64,000 bases of DNA from Peronospora farinosa (Eukaryota; Oomycota; Peronosporomycetes; Peronosporales; Peronosporaceae). A model generated the notes under the pieces. That model ran no database searches and was not told where the DNA came from. It saw nothing but the letters and a program-made list of their open reading frames with translations. The DNA lies in contig CANTFK010000901.1 in assembly GCA_947646735.1 (NCBI GenBank), forward strand, positions 1-64,000, written 5' to 3'. The first letter of the stretch is position 1, and the number at the start of each line of letters is the position of its first letter. Of the stretch, positions 35,511 through 45,480 are shown piece by piece. Both the position numbers and the translations under genes were made by a program.

Positions 35511-36446
35511 CTATTCTGCTTCATTCACGGTCAGACCGGTAGCGAATTCAGAAGCGACAGCTACGATCGTCCATTCCGGAAATTTCCATACGATTGCACT
35601 GTATGCTCCGCCTTTCTTCTTTACCCTGGCCGATCCATCGAAACTGACGACCAAAAGACTTTCACTTTCCTCCACCGTAGGTGGCGGCATACTTATCGTC
35701 TGCCTTGGCTGCTTATGTGGAGCGATCGCAATCAACACTTCGTTTGCTTCCTCACGGGGGGGGGGGATTATACTCGCAGCCAATGTACCCAATATTTCGT
35801 CCTCGCCCTTCTCACTTCGGCGGATTTCCAGTGTCCAGTTTGAAAGGAGTGCAGCACATCTTCCTAATCTTCCGTTGAGACTAGAAGATTGTAGCAGCCA
35901 AGTTAGAGTTGAATATCGCGTAAGTACAGTGATGTCACGTGGCACGAGCATTGTGTAGCAAATATCCAGTATCCGAAGGAGGGCTAAGACCTCTTTCTCC
36001 ACCATTCCGTAGTTGACTTCGTTTGGCTTCAACGTACGACTAGAGAAAGTAACAGGCCTATATATTCCGTCATGTTCTTGTAGTAATGCAGCCGATATCG
36101 CCCATTTGCTGGCATGTACCACTATTACAGGCGGTCGGTCCGGATTAAAATGTTTCAAAATCGGCGTTGCAGCTATTTTAGCTTTCAACAAGGTAAATGC
36201 GATTATGGCATTCTCCCATCGATTCCTGCCCTCGGTATCCTGATCGTCCCCGGTACTAATATCCAGATCGTGATCGTCCCCAACTTTTAAAAGTGGATCG
36301 CACTTCGGTCTAACATCAATACTGGACATCTGAGCGTCACTAGCACGTCTGATCTCATGAAAATCTGCTTCCCGTAGCTCATACAGCACCGATGCATAAA
36401 TCGCAAAGTCTTCAATAAACCGACTGTAGTAATTTTGACTTCTCAA
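35511..36446 (-). pseudogene. Gypsy RNase H fused in frame to second RNase H start, copy 4
   Basis: A single 311-codon minus-strand frame covers the thumb, the ordinary RNase H and the first half of the second RNase H (FDGSARVKKKGGAYS…), ending at the shared TAG. It is open because the C run (G run on +, 35756-35766) has 11 bases rather than the 7 in copies 1-3. This is probably the ancestral reading order, showing that the two RNase H domains belong to one polyprotein. Reverse transcriptase continues to the right in other frames (36412-37124). Confidence 0.82.
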
Positions 36447-37124
36447 AAAATGATTGCATCGATCGCAAATTTTGAGGGAATGGAATATTTACAAGCGATC
36501 CCAAATCTTTTGGATGAGCTTCCAAACCTGCGAGCGAGACCTGATGACCCAGGTAATCCACTTTACGACGTCCCCAGAAACTTTTGGCCACACTGATCGA
36601 TAAATTCCACCTATTGCATGCATCCAACAATCGTTCCACTTTGTGATACAGAGTGTTCCACAATGTGGCAGGTATCAATATATCATCGATATACGACCGC
36701 CGACCTATCACTGATGGTCTTGGATCGGTATACGGTTCACCGTCGGTGAATACATCAATCGGCCTTGATGATTCAGTAGTGATCGAATCAGGGTTTGTAC
36801 CAATTTTCAAGACCCATATAAGGCATTGTCAATCAATCGTTGGTAAATCTGAGGAGCATTCTTTAAGCCAAAAGGCATACGCAACCATTCATATAATCCA
36901 GATGGTGTGATATATGCAGAAATCTCCCTTGCTCGTTTTGTCATCTCAACCACCCAAAATCCACTCGCCGTATCCAGAGAGCAGTACCACATAGCTTTAT
37001 CCATGTCTTGCAGAAATTCACTGATTAGTGGCATAGGATATACCATCAATCGGGTCAACTGGTTCACCCTACGATAATCGATACATAATCGGATGTCTTC
37101 GCCGTTTTTCTTAAAAATCACCAC
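36412..37124 (-). pseudogene. Gypsy reverse transcriptase, copy 4
   Basis: Two overlapping frames: 36807-37124 (RLCIDYRRVNQ, MPFGLKNAP) and 36412-36810 (YIDDIL, YLGH). The frameshift between them is the same as in copies 1-3. Confidence 0.85.
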
Positions 37125-39653
37125 GATTGGCGAAGCCCATGGCGATGTCGATGGTCGAATGATCTTGGCAGATAATAACCCCTTGATCAGATTGCTAATT
37201 TTTCTTGAAACTTGGGTGCCACCGGCCTTACTCTTTGCGCGATCGGGTTCGCTCCTCCAACATCGATATCACAAACAGCTCCACGCGCCGCGGTGGGTAG
37301 GGCATTGCCTTTCCCGATGAGCAAGTGGCGATTCTTCCAGATCAATTGTCGTAACCTCTCTTGATCTTCCGTCAGCGGTATTCCAGGATCGCCTTCTTGA
37401 ATATCCTCGATAGCACCTCCACTGTAGGCGTAACTGGTAAAATCGCCATGTGTTGATTCACGTCTTCAGCGAACAGCTCACCGCCTTCGTGAATATACAC
37501 TGAATCTTTTGGCGATGCACCTTCTGTTGGTATTTCATCGATCACAACTGTGGCGGCTTTGTTGCCTTCTCCGACGTTTTCTGTTCTTGAACCGGTATTA
37601 CTCGATCTTTCTTGTTCATCGCAATCGTCTTTAGACCTTCGATCGCCTCACCCGATCGATCTTGTTCCTGATCAGTTCCTTCAATTTCGGGAATCACACT
37701 GTTCTCGACTATGACCGCATTGATCACAAAAGGCACTTCTGCTGAACAATTATCTTCCCTATGCAAGTGATCTTGGTCATCGATTTGACTTTGAGTTTCA
37801 CCGTCCTTGATCGTTACTTCGCAAGTTTGCGGCGCAATCTCGTCAGTGCTCGTGACCTTCTCGATCTCTTCTTTTCTTGGGCGGGTTAATATCTTAGCTG
37901 GTGTAGGATAAGACGGGTGAACAACCAACGGTCCTGTCTGCTCTTTCGGGAACTATTCCTTCCGATCTGTGGTTGCTTCATAGGCCAGAGTCTGCCACTC
38001 ATTATAACATCGCGATCCAACCGAAACATATCCAGTGATCGGGTACCATATCTATAGTCGTCCACCAACCTAACAAGGATCCGTGATTTACAATTACTTC
38101 TCGATCCACTAGATTGGTCAGCTGAAAATATTTAATCCGGCCCAGTCTGGTAGTCACAGTCGGTATCCATTTTTGATCTCTTCTCACCCAAAGCTAAGCT
38201 TTCGGGGCACCACTACCAATCTTCATTTCTGTTGATCCGCCTACTGGAATCACCACATGCTGATCATTAATCGTGATCGGCTGCATGTTCGATCGATACG
38301 GCGGTCTTCGCCCAGCCAAGTGAATTCTGACTTCATCTGGTAAACAAAGAGTTCCATCTGCCAAATCCAAGCGAATTCCAGCTGGGACCATAAATTCCAT
38401 GCCCATGATCGCTCCTTGACCAACTTGATCGCCCACCCAGGCGTCAAAATAATATACCAGTGATCCATTTAATGTGATCTTGATCTTGGTACGTCCTTCC
38501 GTCATATACGTGTTCTCACCAATTCCAATACATTTTTGCCTTTGGCTCTCGTCGATGACACATCCTACCTTACGAGCAAAAGGGAGGTGTAGACGATCGA
38601 GACTTCGGCTCCAGTGTCGAATAGCATAGTAGCCTTCTCATTGTTGATCTTGCCCACTGCCTTGGCCTTGAACCACTTTCCTGGGGTATGATATTTCCAA
38701 TTCCCCCGTCATTCTCCTGGCGCTAGGTCGACCTTTATCTTAGTAGGCGATCGAGCAAATTCATCAACTTTCCCCAAACTCGCTATTGAATGCATAGGGT
38801 CCAAATCACATGTATTGATGATCGGCTCGATCCGTGTATTACCATCTTGATCTGTCCTTCTGCCTTCAACGTATGCATAAATGCAGAGCCTAGAACGCTC
38901 GGCTCGTACCAGATTCCAACCTGGCGAGCTACCTATTTAACATTTCCTCCGCTTTCGGCGGGAGCATCCCAGCATGCTTGGTCGGCACATACCACTGACG
39001 AATCAGATTGTAGAATTTTTCCATCGGGCAGTTCTCTCCTCCGTGCATCTACGGTAAGTTCTAGCCCCGTTACAGAAAACTTATGGGTTATGCAGCTTAA
39101 GCACTAAGGCCCAAGCTTTGGCAAGTTTGCCATTGCGAAGTTGACCTTAATCGCATCGTCGAGTTCGACGAACCGTCTCAACAAGGAGTCGCTTTCGACT
39201 GCCTTGTACTAGGAGACATCTATCTTCAAATTCTCGGGTCGACGTAGATGCGACGAACTGGCAGCAGAAACCTTAGCCTGCTGCTGTCTCAACAGCTCAG
39301 TCTTTTAAGCGCCCTGATGCATCAACAAGTCAGCTTGTTGAGCGCCATGTTCTGTCAACAAGTCTACCTGCTGAGCACCTTGCTCCTGTAGCAAGGTGAG
39401 TTTCTTAACGAGTTTTTCAAGTTCATGTTGTATGAACTTGGCGATGGTTGCATGTTGTTCGTCTCCGCTACAAGAAAGCAAGACGGCACCAACGGCAGGA
39501 TTGCCAATGGTTTCATACATACGTTGAATCGCATTCCATTCGAGATCACCCAAATGGCGGAAGTCATCACGCGTTGCGTGATGACGTTCTTCATTCGTTG
39601 GCTACATAGCGGATGGTACGGTGGTCGTTGAACGGACCACGAATCGCTACCAG

Positions 39654-40100
39654 GATTAATGGGGCACCCTCTGATTACACTCTGAGAGCATGATTTACCT
39701 TCACTACTTTAAGTGAAAGCAGGTGCCTCAGAACTTCACGTACACATGACAAAGGAAGTCTTATTGAAGGGGCTGTGAAGAAAATGGGAACTGTATTTAA
39801 TATAGCTACCTTATCCAATAAAACTAATCTGTGTTTAACCTTTCCTTAACTATATTAAACTACAATATGTATGTTACAAGTTGCCTTCACTCATTGCCCG
39901 CGTCCATCGGTCATTGGTCAGCGCGTTGATTGATATAACGGCCTATATCAACCAGTTAGAGGGCATCTACCAACTTCAAGGAGATGCAGGGACAATATTT
40001 TAGGAAAAGGTAATATTGTCAAATATTATTAGTTATAGTAATATTTTTCTTGGCACTTTTTATCAATGCCAATATTATGTAAACGGCTCACCCCGTTACA
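39654..40100 (-). repeat. Gypsy 5' LTR, copy 4
   Basis: Same LTR as copy 3 (one T fewer near 39998), opening on the minus strand with TGTAACGGGG at 40100. Confidence 0.55.
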
Positions 40101-40445
40101 GCCTGGTTTTGGGCGGGGATATCAAAGCCGAATTTACATTAATTAGCTAGTCGCTTGCGCTACACAGTTCCTAAACGCATTAAGAAATTGTACAGCGCTA
40201 CAATCAGCCCAAACGGTTCAATTGATGTAGCCCCACTTTTCTTATACTTTTCAATTAGCTTCTTGCCCTTGTTCTTGCTCTTCTTGACTTTATCAGAGAA
40301 GTTAAGGGTGAGGATTATGCCATTGGTGCTATAGCAGGTACCTCCCAGTCATGCAGATAAGTCTGTAGTACTCGAAGCACTAGCAAGTTCAGTGCAACAA
40401 ATTAATTGTGCCACTATGTCAAAAATGTTAGGTAAATAAAGTGGC
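40101..40445. other. Spacer, unit 4 (left part only)
   Basis: Copy of the first 345 bases of the 8810-9342 spacer, including the unrecognised minus frame (about 40160-40348). It breaks at 40445-40447, where copia-2 sequence begins. Confidence 0.45.
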
Positions 40446-43400
40446 AACTGATACACCCGCCGTTCATCATGAACGCGTAGCCACTTGTACTTCGGCGCGA
40501 CTCAGTGTCGCCTGCCCAGTCTGCATCCGAATAGCCTGTAAGAGCATCGCCATCCGCCGTGAACTCGATGCCGTAGGTCTTCGTGCCTTGAATGTACCGA
40601 AATACCCGCTTTAGCGCTTGCCAATGTGTAGGACATGGATCTGCTGCAAATTGGCTGAGGACTCCCACTGCAGCGGCAAGGTCGGGACGCGTGCCAACCA
40701 TAAGGTACATGAGGCAACCAACAGCACTTCGGTAGGGCACATTTGCCATTGTGTCGCTGTGATTGCACCCATCCTCGCACATGGACTTCGCCAATTTGAG
40801 TCCTGGATCTTGTGGTGTCTTGACTGGATTGCTGTTGTCCATGCCAAACTTAGTCAAAACGTCCTTGGCAAACTTGGTCTGACGCATCGATACCTTTCCA
40901 CGTTCTTGATCGATTTCCATGCCAAGAAAGAAGTTGAGCTTACCCAAGTTGGTCATCTCAAATCGATCACTCAAGGCGTCCTTTACTGTATTGAGCATCT
41001 TGTCACTGCTGCTTGCAAGTACCAAGTCGTCCACATAGAGTGCGACGAAGATTATGGCTTCACCGTCGCGTTTCGTGTAGATGCAGTGGTCCGATTCACA
41101 TTTCTTCAAACCAAGCTTCAGCATGAACTCGTCAATGGTCTTGTTCCACATGCGCGGCGATTGCTTCAGTCCGTACAGCGATCGATTGAGCTTGCACACG
41201 AGGTTGGTATTGCTGTCCTTGACGTAACCTTCAGGCTGAATCATGTAAATGTCTTCGTCCAGCTCACCATTGAGAAAAGCAGTCTTGACGTCCATCTGGT
41301 GCACGGTAAGATCATACTTCGCCGCAAGACTTAGCACGATTCGGATTGACGTGAACTTTGCCACAGGCGCGAATGTTTCTTCATAGTCAATACCGAACTT
41401 TTGCGAGAATCCTTTTGCAACCAGGCGTGCCTTGAACCGCTCAATTTGTCCATCCTTGTTTTCTTTGACACGAAATACCCATCTGCAGCCGATTGCTTTG
41501 CGACCTTTGGGAAGCTGAACAAGATCCCATGTCTTGTTCTTGAGCAGCGAGTTGATTTCGGAGTCGCACGCTTCTTCCCATTTCACAGAGTTGATGGATT
41601 CCATCGCCGACCTGTGCGTGGTCGGCATTTCTCCCACTGAATCCACAACGAATGCCGCCTCAAAATCTCCTTCAGCAATTGCCGACATGTTTTGTCGCTT
41701 CGAACTCGGAATTTCCGTTGCTTGATCAAGAGATTGTGTTCTTGGATGTCTTTTGTCGCCAGGCGCGAAGTCTGTCGTTTGGACGTTCTCAACGTCTTCA
41801 TCTTCATTCATAGCGTCATCCGTATCTTCATGGTCCGTACTCACTTCCTCGTTGAGATCAGTGACCGCTTGTTCTTGGACAGATCTACCACCGTCGAAGA
41901 CGTCTTCCATAAACTGCGCATCACGACTTACGGTGACGCGCCCACTTGATATGTCCTCAAAGCGGTAGGACTTGAGATGCTCCGCGTAGCCCAAAAAACG
42001 GCATAGTGAAGCCTTGGCATCTAATTTCGAGCGTTTCTCGTGCGGAATATGGACGTACGCATGACATCCAAATACCTTGAGGTTTGTCAGTACAGGCTTC
42101 TTCTTCGTTCAGACCTCATAAGGTGACTTTTCTTCACTTATGGCTCTTGTTGGGCATCGGTTTCGCAGAAACATTGCCGTCGTCACAGCTTCGCCCCAAT
42201 ATTTCTTGGGTAATCCAGCGTGCTCCAGCATGCAACGAGCACATTCCACGAGCGTCCGGTTCATTCGCTCCGCGACCCCATTCAGCTGTGGTGTGTACGG
42301 TGGCGTGTACTTTCGAACAATACCGTTCTTGGTACAAAACTTCGCCATGTCTCCAGCCGTGTACTCGCCGCCGTTGTCACAAATTAGCGTCTTGACGCGA
42401 TTACCAGTTTGAGTCTCGGCAAGAGCAACAAACTCAGCAAACTTGGTGGTCACTTCGGACTTCTTCTTCATAAGGTACACCACGCAGTATCTTGACTTGT
42501 CGTCAATGAACGTGACGAAGTATCGTTTACCACTAAAAGTTAATCTTGACATAGGTCCACAGACGTCGCTGTGAATGACATCCAGAATCTTGGTTGAGCG
42601 TTTTGGTGCTGTCGATTGAAAACGCACGCGTGTTTGCTTACCAAGCGAACAACCATCACAAACATCCCAGTCTTCGACAGACGTTATGTTGATTCCAACA
42701 CCAAGTTTCTTCTTCACGATGGTATCAAGTCCATCGTGGCCCAAATGACCAAGTCGAAGGTGCCAGAGGTACGACTTGGTGTCCCCATAACATCCCGACG
42801 ACTTGGCTGCATTGGCTTCATCTCCCAGAAGTGGCGTCATTTGAAGCTTGAAGAGACCTTTACCCTCACGAGCTCCGATCTTCCACTTCATGCTATTCGC
42901 TTCGGCAAAACAGCCATCCGTGTCGAATGTTACAGGACCGACGTCCTTAGTAAATCGACCGACCGAGAAAAGGTTGCGGGATAGCTTGGGAATGTGCCAC
43001 ACCTTCGTCAGTACACCCTTCTTGATACCCTTCGGGGTCTTCATTGACATCATTATGTCACCACATCCAATTGCTTGCACGACACCATCGTCTGCAAGGT
43101 GTACGTCAATTGGAGAGAAGAGCTTGTAGTTTGTCATGAACTTCTTGGAGCACGTCATGTGCTGCGTCGCTCCTGAGTCGACCAGCCACACTTCATCCGC
43201 GTTGTCGGTGCTTTTACTCCAGCTAACCGAAAATAGATAGTCGCCGTCATTGTCGTTCTGAGCGACGTTGGCGCGATGCGATCGGTATTGTTCCGTGTTG
43301 TCTTGGCCTCGCGAAGGACACTCCGCGATCCAATGACCCATTTTGCCGCAATTATGGCACGCCCCAGTCTTCTTCACCGGTCGCCCTTTGTTGCGCTTGT

Positions 43401-44079
43401 TGTCTCTTGTCATAAACGCTTGGCCATGGGTAGCTCCGTCGACGCTACCACTTTGTTCCTTGCGTTTCATGTCCTCATGAAGAAGCCTAGACGACACTAG
43501 CTCCCACGTCAACGTATCAGCTCTCGATTCCAACGCAGTGATGAGGAACTGGTACGATTCGCTGAGACTTCCAAGCAGCGTGATTACCAGGTCGTCAGCA
43601 CTGACCGGAGCGCCGACTGCTTCGAGCTGCTCTGCCAGAGTCTTTACCTTATTGATGTGTTCCATCACATCGTCCCCTTCTTCCATCGTGACTGTGAAGA
43701 GACGACGACGAAGGAAGAGCTTATTCGCCAAGCTCTTCTTCTCGAAGTGGTCTTCAAGTCTTGACCATGTATTATGCGCATCACTTGCAGAGCGGACGAG
43801 CGGCAGTTGCGAATCTTCCATAGCCAAGCAGATAGCTGCCATGGCCTTGCGAGACTTCCTCTTGAACGACGCTTGGTCCATCGTGTTCGCCAAGTCACCA
43901 ATCTTCACTTCCCCAGAGACGACCTCCCACAGGTCACGCTCCTCGAGCACCATCTGCATCTTGAACTTCCAGGCGTGGAAGTTGGTTCCATCAAACTTGT
44001 TGATGCGATTCAGCGACGAGTGCTCCATAGCGAACGCGTAGTCGGCAGCAGAGGTTGAGGTGGCGGGGCTTGGGCTCAT
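40414..44079 (-). pseudogene. copia-2 gag-pol polyprotein with one in-frame stop
   Basis: The likely start is ATG 44079 (MSPSPATSTSAADYAF), because upstream frame lies in the LTR. Domains in order: gag (DGTNFHAWKFKMQMVL), CCHC zinc knuckle (CHNCGKMGHWIAEC, about 43317-43360), protease (WLVDSGATQHM), GAG_pre-integrase (WHLRLGHLGHDGL), integrase core (HSDVCGPM, CDNGGEYTAG, NGVAERMNRT), reverse transcriptase (RWVFRVKENKDGQIERFKA, VKTAFLNGEL, catalytic YVDD about 41027-41038), RNase H (GYSDADWAGD). The only lesion is TGA at 42109-42111, in the same frame, between PYEV and TKKKPVL. RNase H stops after GGCIS, and the last codons to 40414 are array sequence. No frameshift is seen over more than 1,200 codons, so it was active recently. 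Confidence 0.9.
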
Positions 44080-44083
44080 AACC
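44072..44083 (-). other. copia-2 primer-binding site (half-tRNA-iMet type)
   Basis: Minus strand GGTTATGAGCCC. This is complementary to GGGCTCATAACC, the anticodon arm of eukaryotic initiator methionine tRNA rather than its 3' end. Drosophila copia is known to prime from a cleaved 5' half of this tRNA. The ATG inside the site is also the likely gag start codon. Confidence 0.7.
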
Positions 44084-44308
44084 GAAAGATCTTGGATAGG
44101 TTGGAAGTGCTTGATTGTTTTAATGCAAAACGCAAAGTGATTCATTTGGTACTTAGTTCGCTTACGCTACTCTAAGCCTAATGTTTACCCTCTGGATACA
44201 CTCTACTTGATCCAAACTTCAACTGCATCCAATCACCGAACTTCAACTGCATCCAATCACTGAAATGACGATAGTATCGCAGCTGGTCGAGGAGTCATAT
44301 TGACAACA
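44084..44308 (-). repeat. copia-2 5' LTR
   Basis: About 225 bases from TGTTGTCAATATG (44308) to the primer-binding site. It contains a direct duplication of GTGATTGGATGCAGTTGAAG (about 44220-44262). The inner end is uncertain by about 15 bases because no 3' LTR is available for comparison. Confidence 0.6.
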
Positions 44309-45393
44309 GTTCTGGCTCCATGCCGATCTCACGCAGCATTTCACGAATTCCTAGCAGCTCCCGTGCGAGCCACGAATTCAGCTAATATGGTGCTGAGTGT
44401 GACGCCACCTTGCTTCTTCGCGCACCAGATCACAGCCATACCGTTGAGTCGCACAACGCCGCTGGTGATAGACTTGCGATCCTGTTTGTCTGCTGCAAAG
44501 TCTGCATCACTGAACGACTAGAGCGTCGGTGCGTTGCCCGTGTCGCGCTCTGGCACCATTTCGATCTTCATTGCGATCGTCCCCTTCAAGTATCGTGCGA
44601 TCCGCTTGGCGATTATCCAGTCACGCACACGCGGTCGGTGCGTCTGTAGTGTTGCTTTGTGTACTGCAAACGACACGTCCGGTCGCGTGCATCGTGTGCT
44701 CCATAGTAGCGAGCCGACTAGAGACTGGAACGACCCGATCGTCGCGTGCTTGCATGCGTCGTTATTGTCGAGTAGTTCGCTGTCAGCATCTTGCACCTCG
44801 TACAAGTCTGCTTCAATTGGCGAACGCGTGGTACTCGCGTCACTTAATTCATTATCTCGCAGCAACTCGACGATGGCCTCCTCTTGGTCCAAATCGTAAC
44901 TCCCACTTGTCCCCTTGTTCACACGTATCCCGAGGAACTTCGCAACTGGACCGAGGATTTTGATCGATAGGCACTGCATCACGTCGAAAAGCTGCTTTAC
45001 GACTACCGTAGACGTTCAAGTGACAAGTATGTCGACGACGTAGACTCCTTCAATCACAAGCTCTGCGTCCAATCGCCTGTAGTATAAGCAGATGTCGCTG
45101 ATTCACTGCGTGTACCCGCCTTCGACAAATCGCTCCTGCATCAGCTGACTCCATAGTAGGCCGGCCCGTTTGAAACCATGAAGACTTCTGCGTAGCTCTA
45201 AAGCCAGGTCCTTTGTGCTCGTGACGCCGAGCTCGCGCATGCGCGCCGCTGGTACTTCCACGCCGCTCGGGATGTGCTGTAAGATCTCGAGGTGAGGCTC
45301 CTTCGACGCTTCGACATACTTCGGTATGTCACCGTGCTGAGCCGGGACGCCCCACGTCGCAGCAAGTGCCAGGATCACTTTCACTGTGATCAT
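44309..45393 (-). pseudogene. copia-1 reverse transcriptase and RNase H start, parent copy
   Basis: 45103-45393: RT fingers/palm (VKVILALAATWGVPAQHGD, LHGFKRAGLLWSQLM). About 45031-45042: catalytic box as YVVD rather than YVDD. 44518-44982: connection (KFLGIRV, SLLWSTRCTRPDVSFAV, RIARYLKGT). 44309-44521: RNase H start (DFAADKQDRKS, WCAKKQGG), cut by copia-2. Several stops. Loss of the first catalytic aspartate would abolish polymerase activity. Confidence 0.87.
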
Positions 45394-45418
45394 ATATATG
45401 ACCGCAGCAAATGTCAGA

Positions 45419-45480
45419 AAGTAATTAACGCTCAGAACTTGCTCGTTGCCACACGAGCAAGTTCTAAGCGTTAATTACTT
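45419..45480. repeat. 27-base inverted repeat (fold-back) in copia-1 RT
   Basis: Arms 45419-45445 and 45454-45480 are reverse complements with one mismatch (45433), around an 8-base loop TTGCCACA. The left arm encodes the normal RT residues EQVLSVNY on the minus strand. The right arm is an inverted copy of it and replaces the segment expected between WVFKTK and CGNEQV. Confidence 0.9.

Larger units (their letters stand above)
34658..40100 (-). mobile_element. Truncated Ty3/Gypsy element, copy 4
   Basis: Same architecture: 5' LTR about 39654-40100, gag about 38772-39622, protease region about 37886-38640, RT 36412-37124, fused RNase H frame 35511-36446, second RNase H 35124-35480, AT-rich stretch about 34872-35123, integrase linker 34658-34843. 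The G run is 11 long (35756-35766), and one G is missing near 38042, which splits the protease spacer. Confidence 0.9.
40446..44308 (-). mobile_element. copia-2: nearly intact Ty1/Copia retrotransposon, 3' truncated
   Basis: Minus-strand element starting with TGTTGTCAATATG at 44308. It inserted into copia-1 RNase H (the unit sequence GTTCTGGCTCC resumes at 44309). It has 5' LTR, primer-binding site, gag and almost complete pol. It ends inside RNase H at about 40446, where the code changes abruptly into array spacer. The 3' end of copia-2, its 3' LTR and the neighbouring copia-1 3' end are therefore gone, most simply by one deletion. It is present in unit 4 only and is the youngest event in the array. 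Confidence 0.92.
31870..45357. repeat. Tandem array unit 4, enlarged by copia-2
   Basis: Last unit, 13,488 bases. It equals the standard unit with 806 bases (equivalent of 9157-9962) replaced by about 3.86 kb of copia-2. At 45357 it does not jump back to a CRN flank but continues into the rest of copia-1. It therefore represents the original right end of the array. Confidence 0.92.

Noticed and set aside
40618..41334. A 238-codon plus-strand frame.
   Set aside because: It is antisense to the copia-2 reverse transcriptase, which carries the YVDD box.
1..45357. Long regular repeats considered as a CRISPR array or satellite DNA.
   Set aside because: The period is 10.4 kb, the units hold retrotransposon and CRN genes, and the host is clearly eukaryotic.
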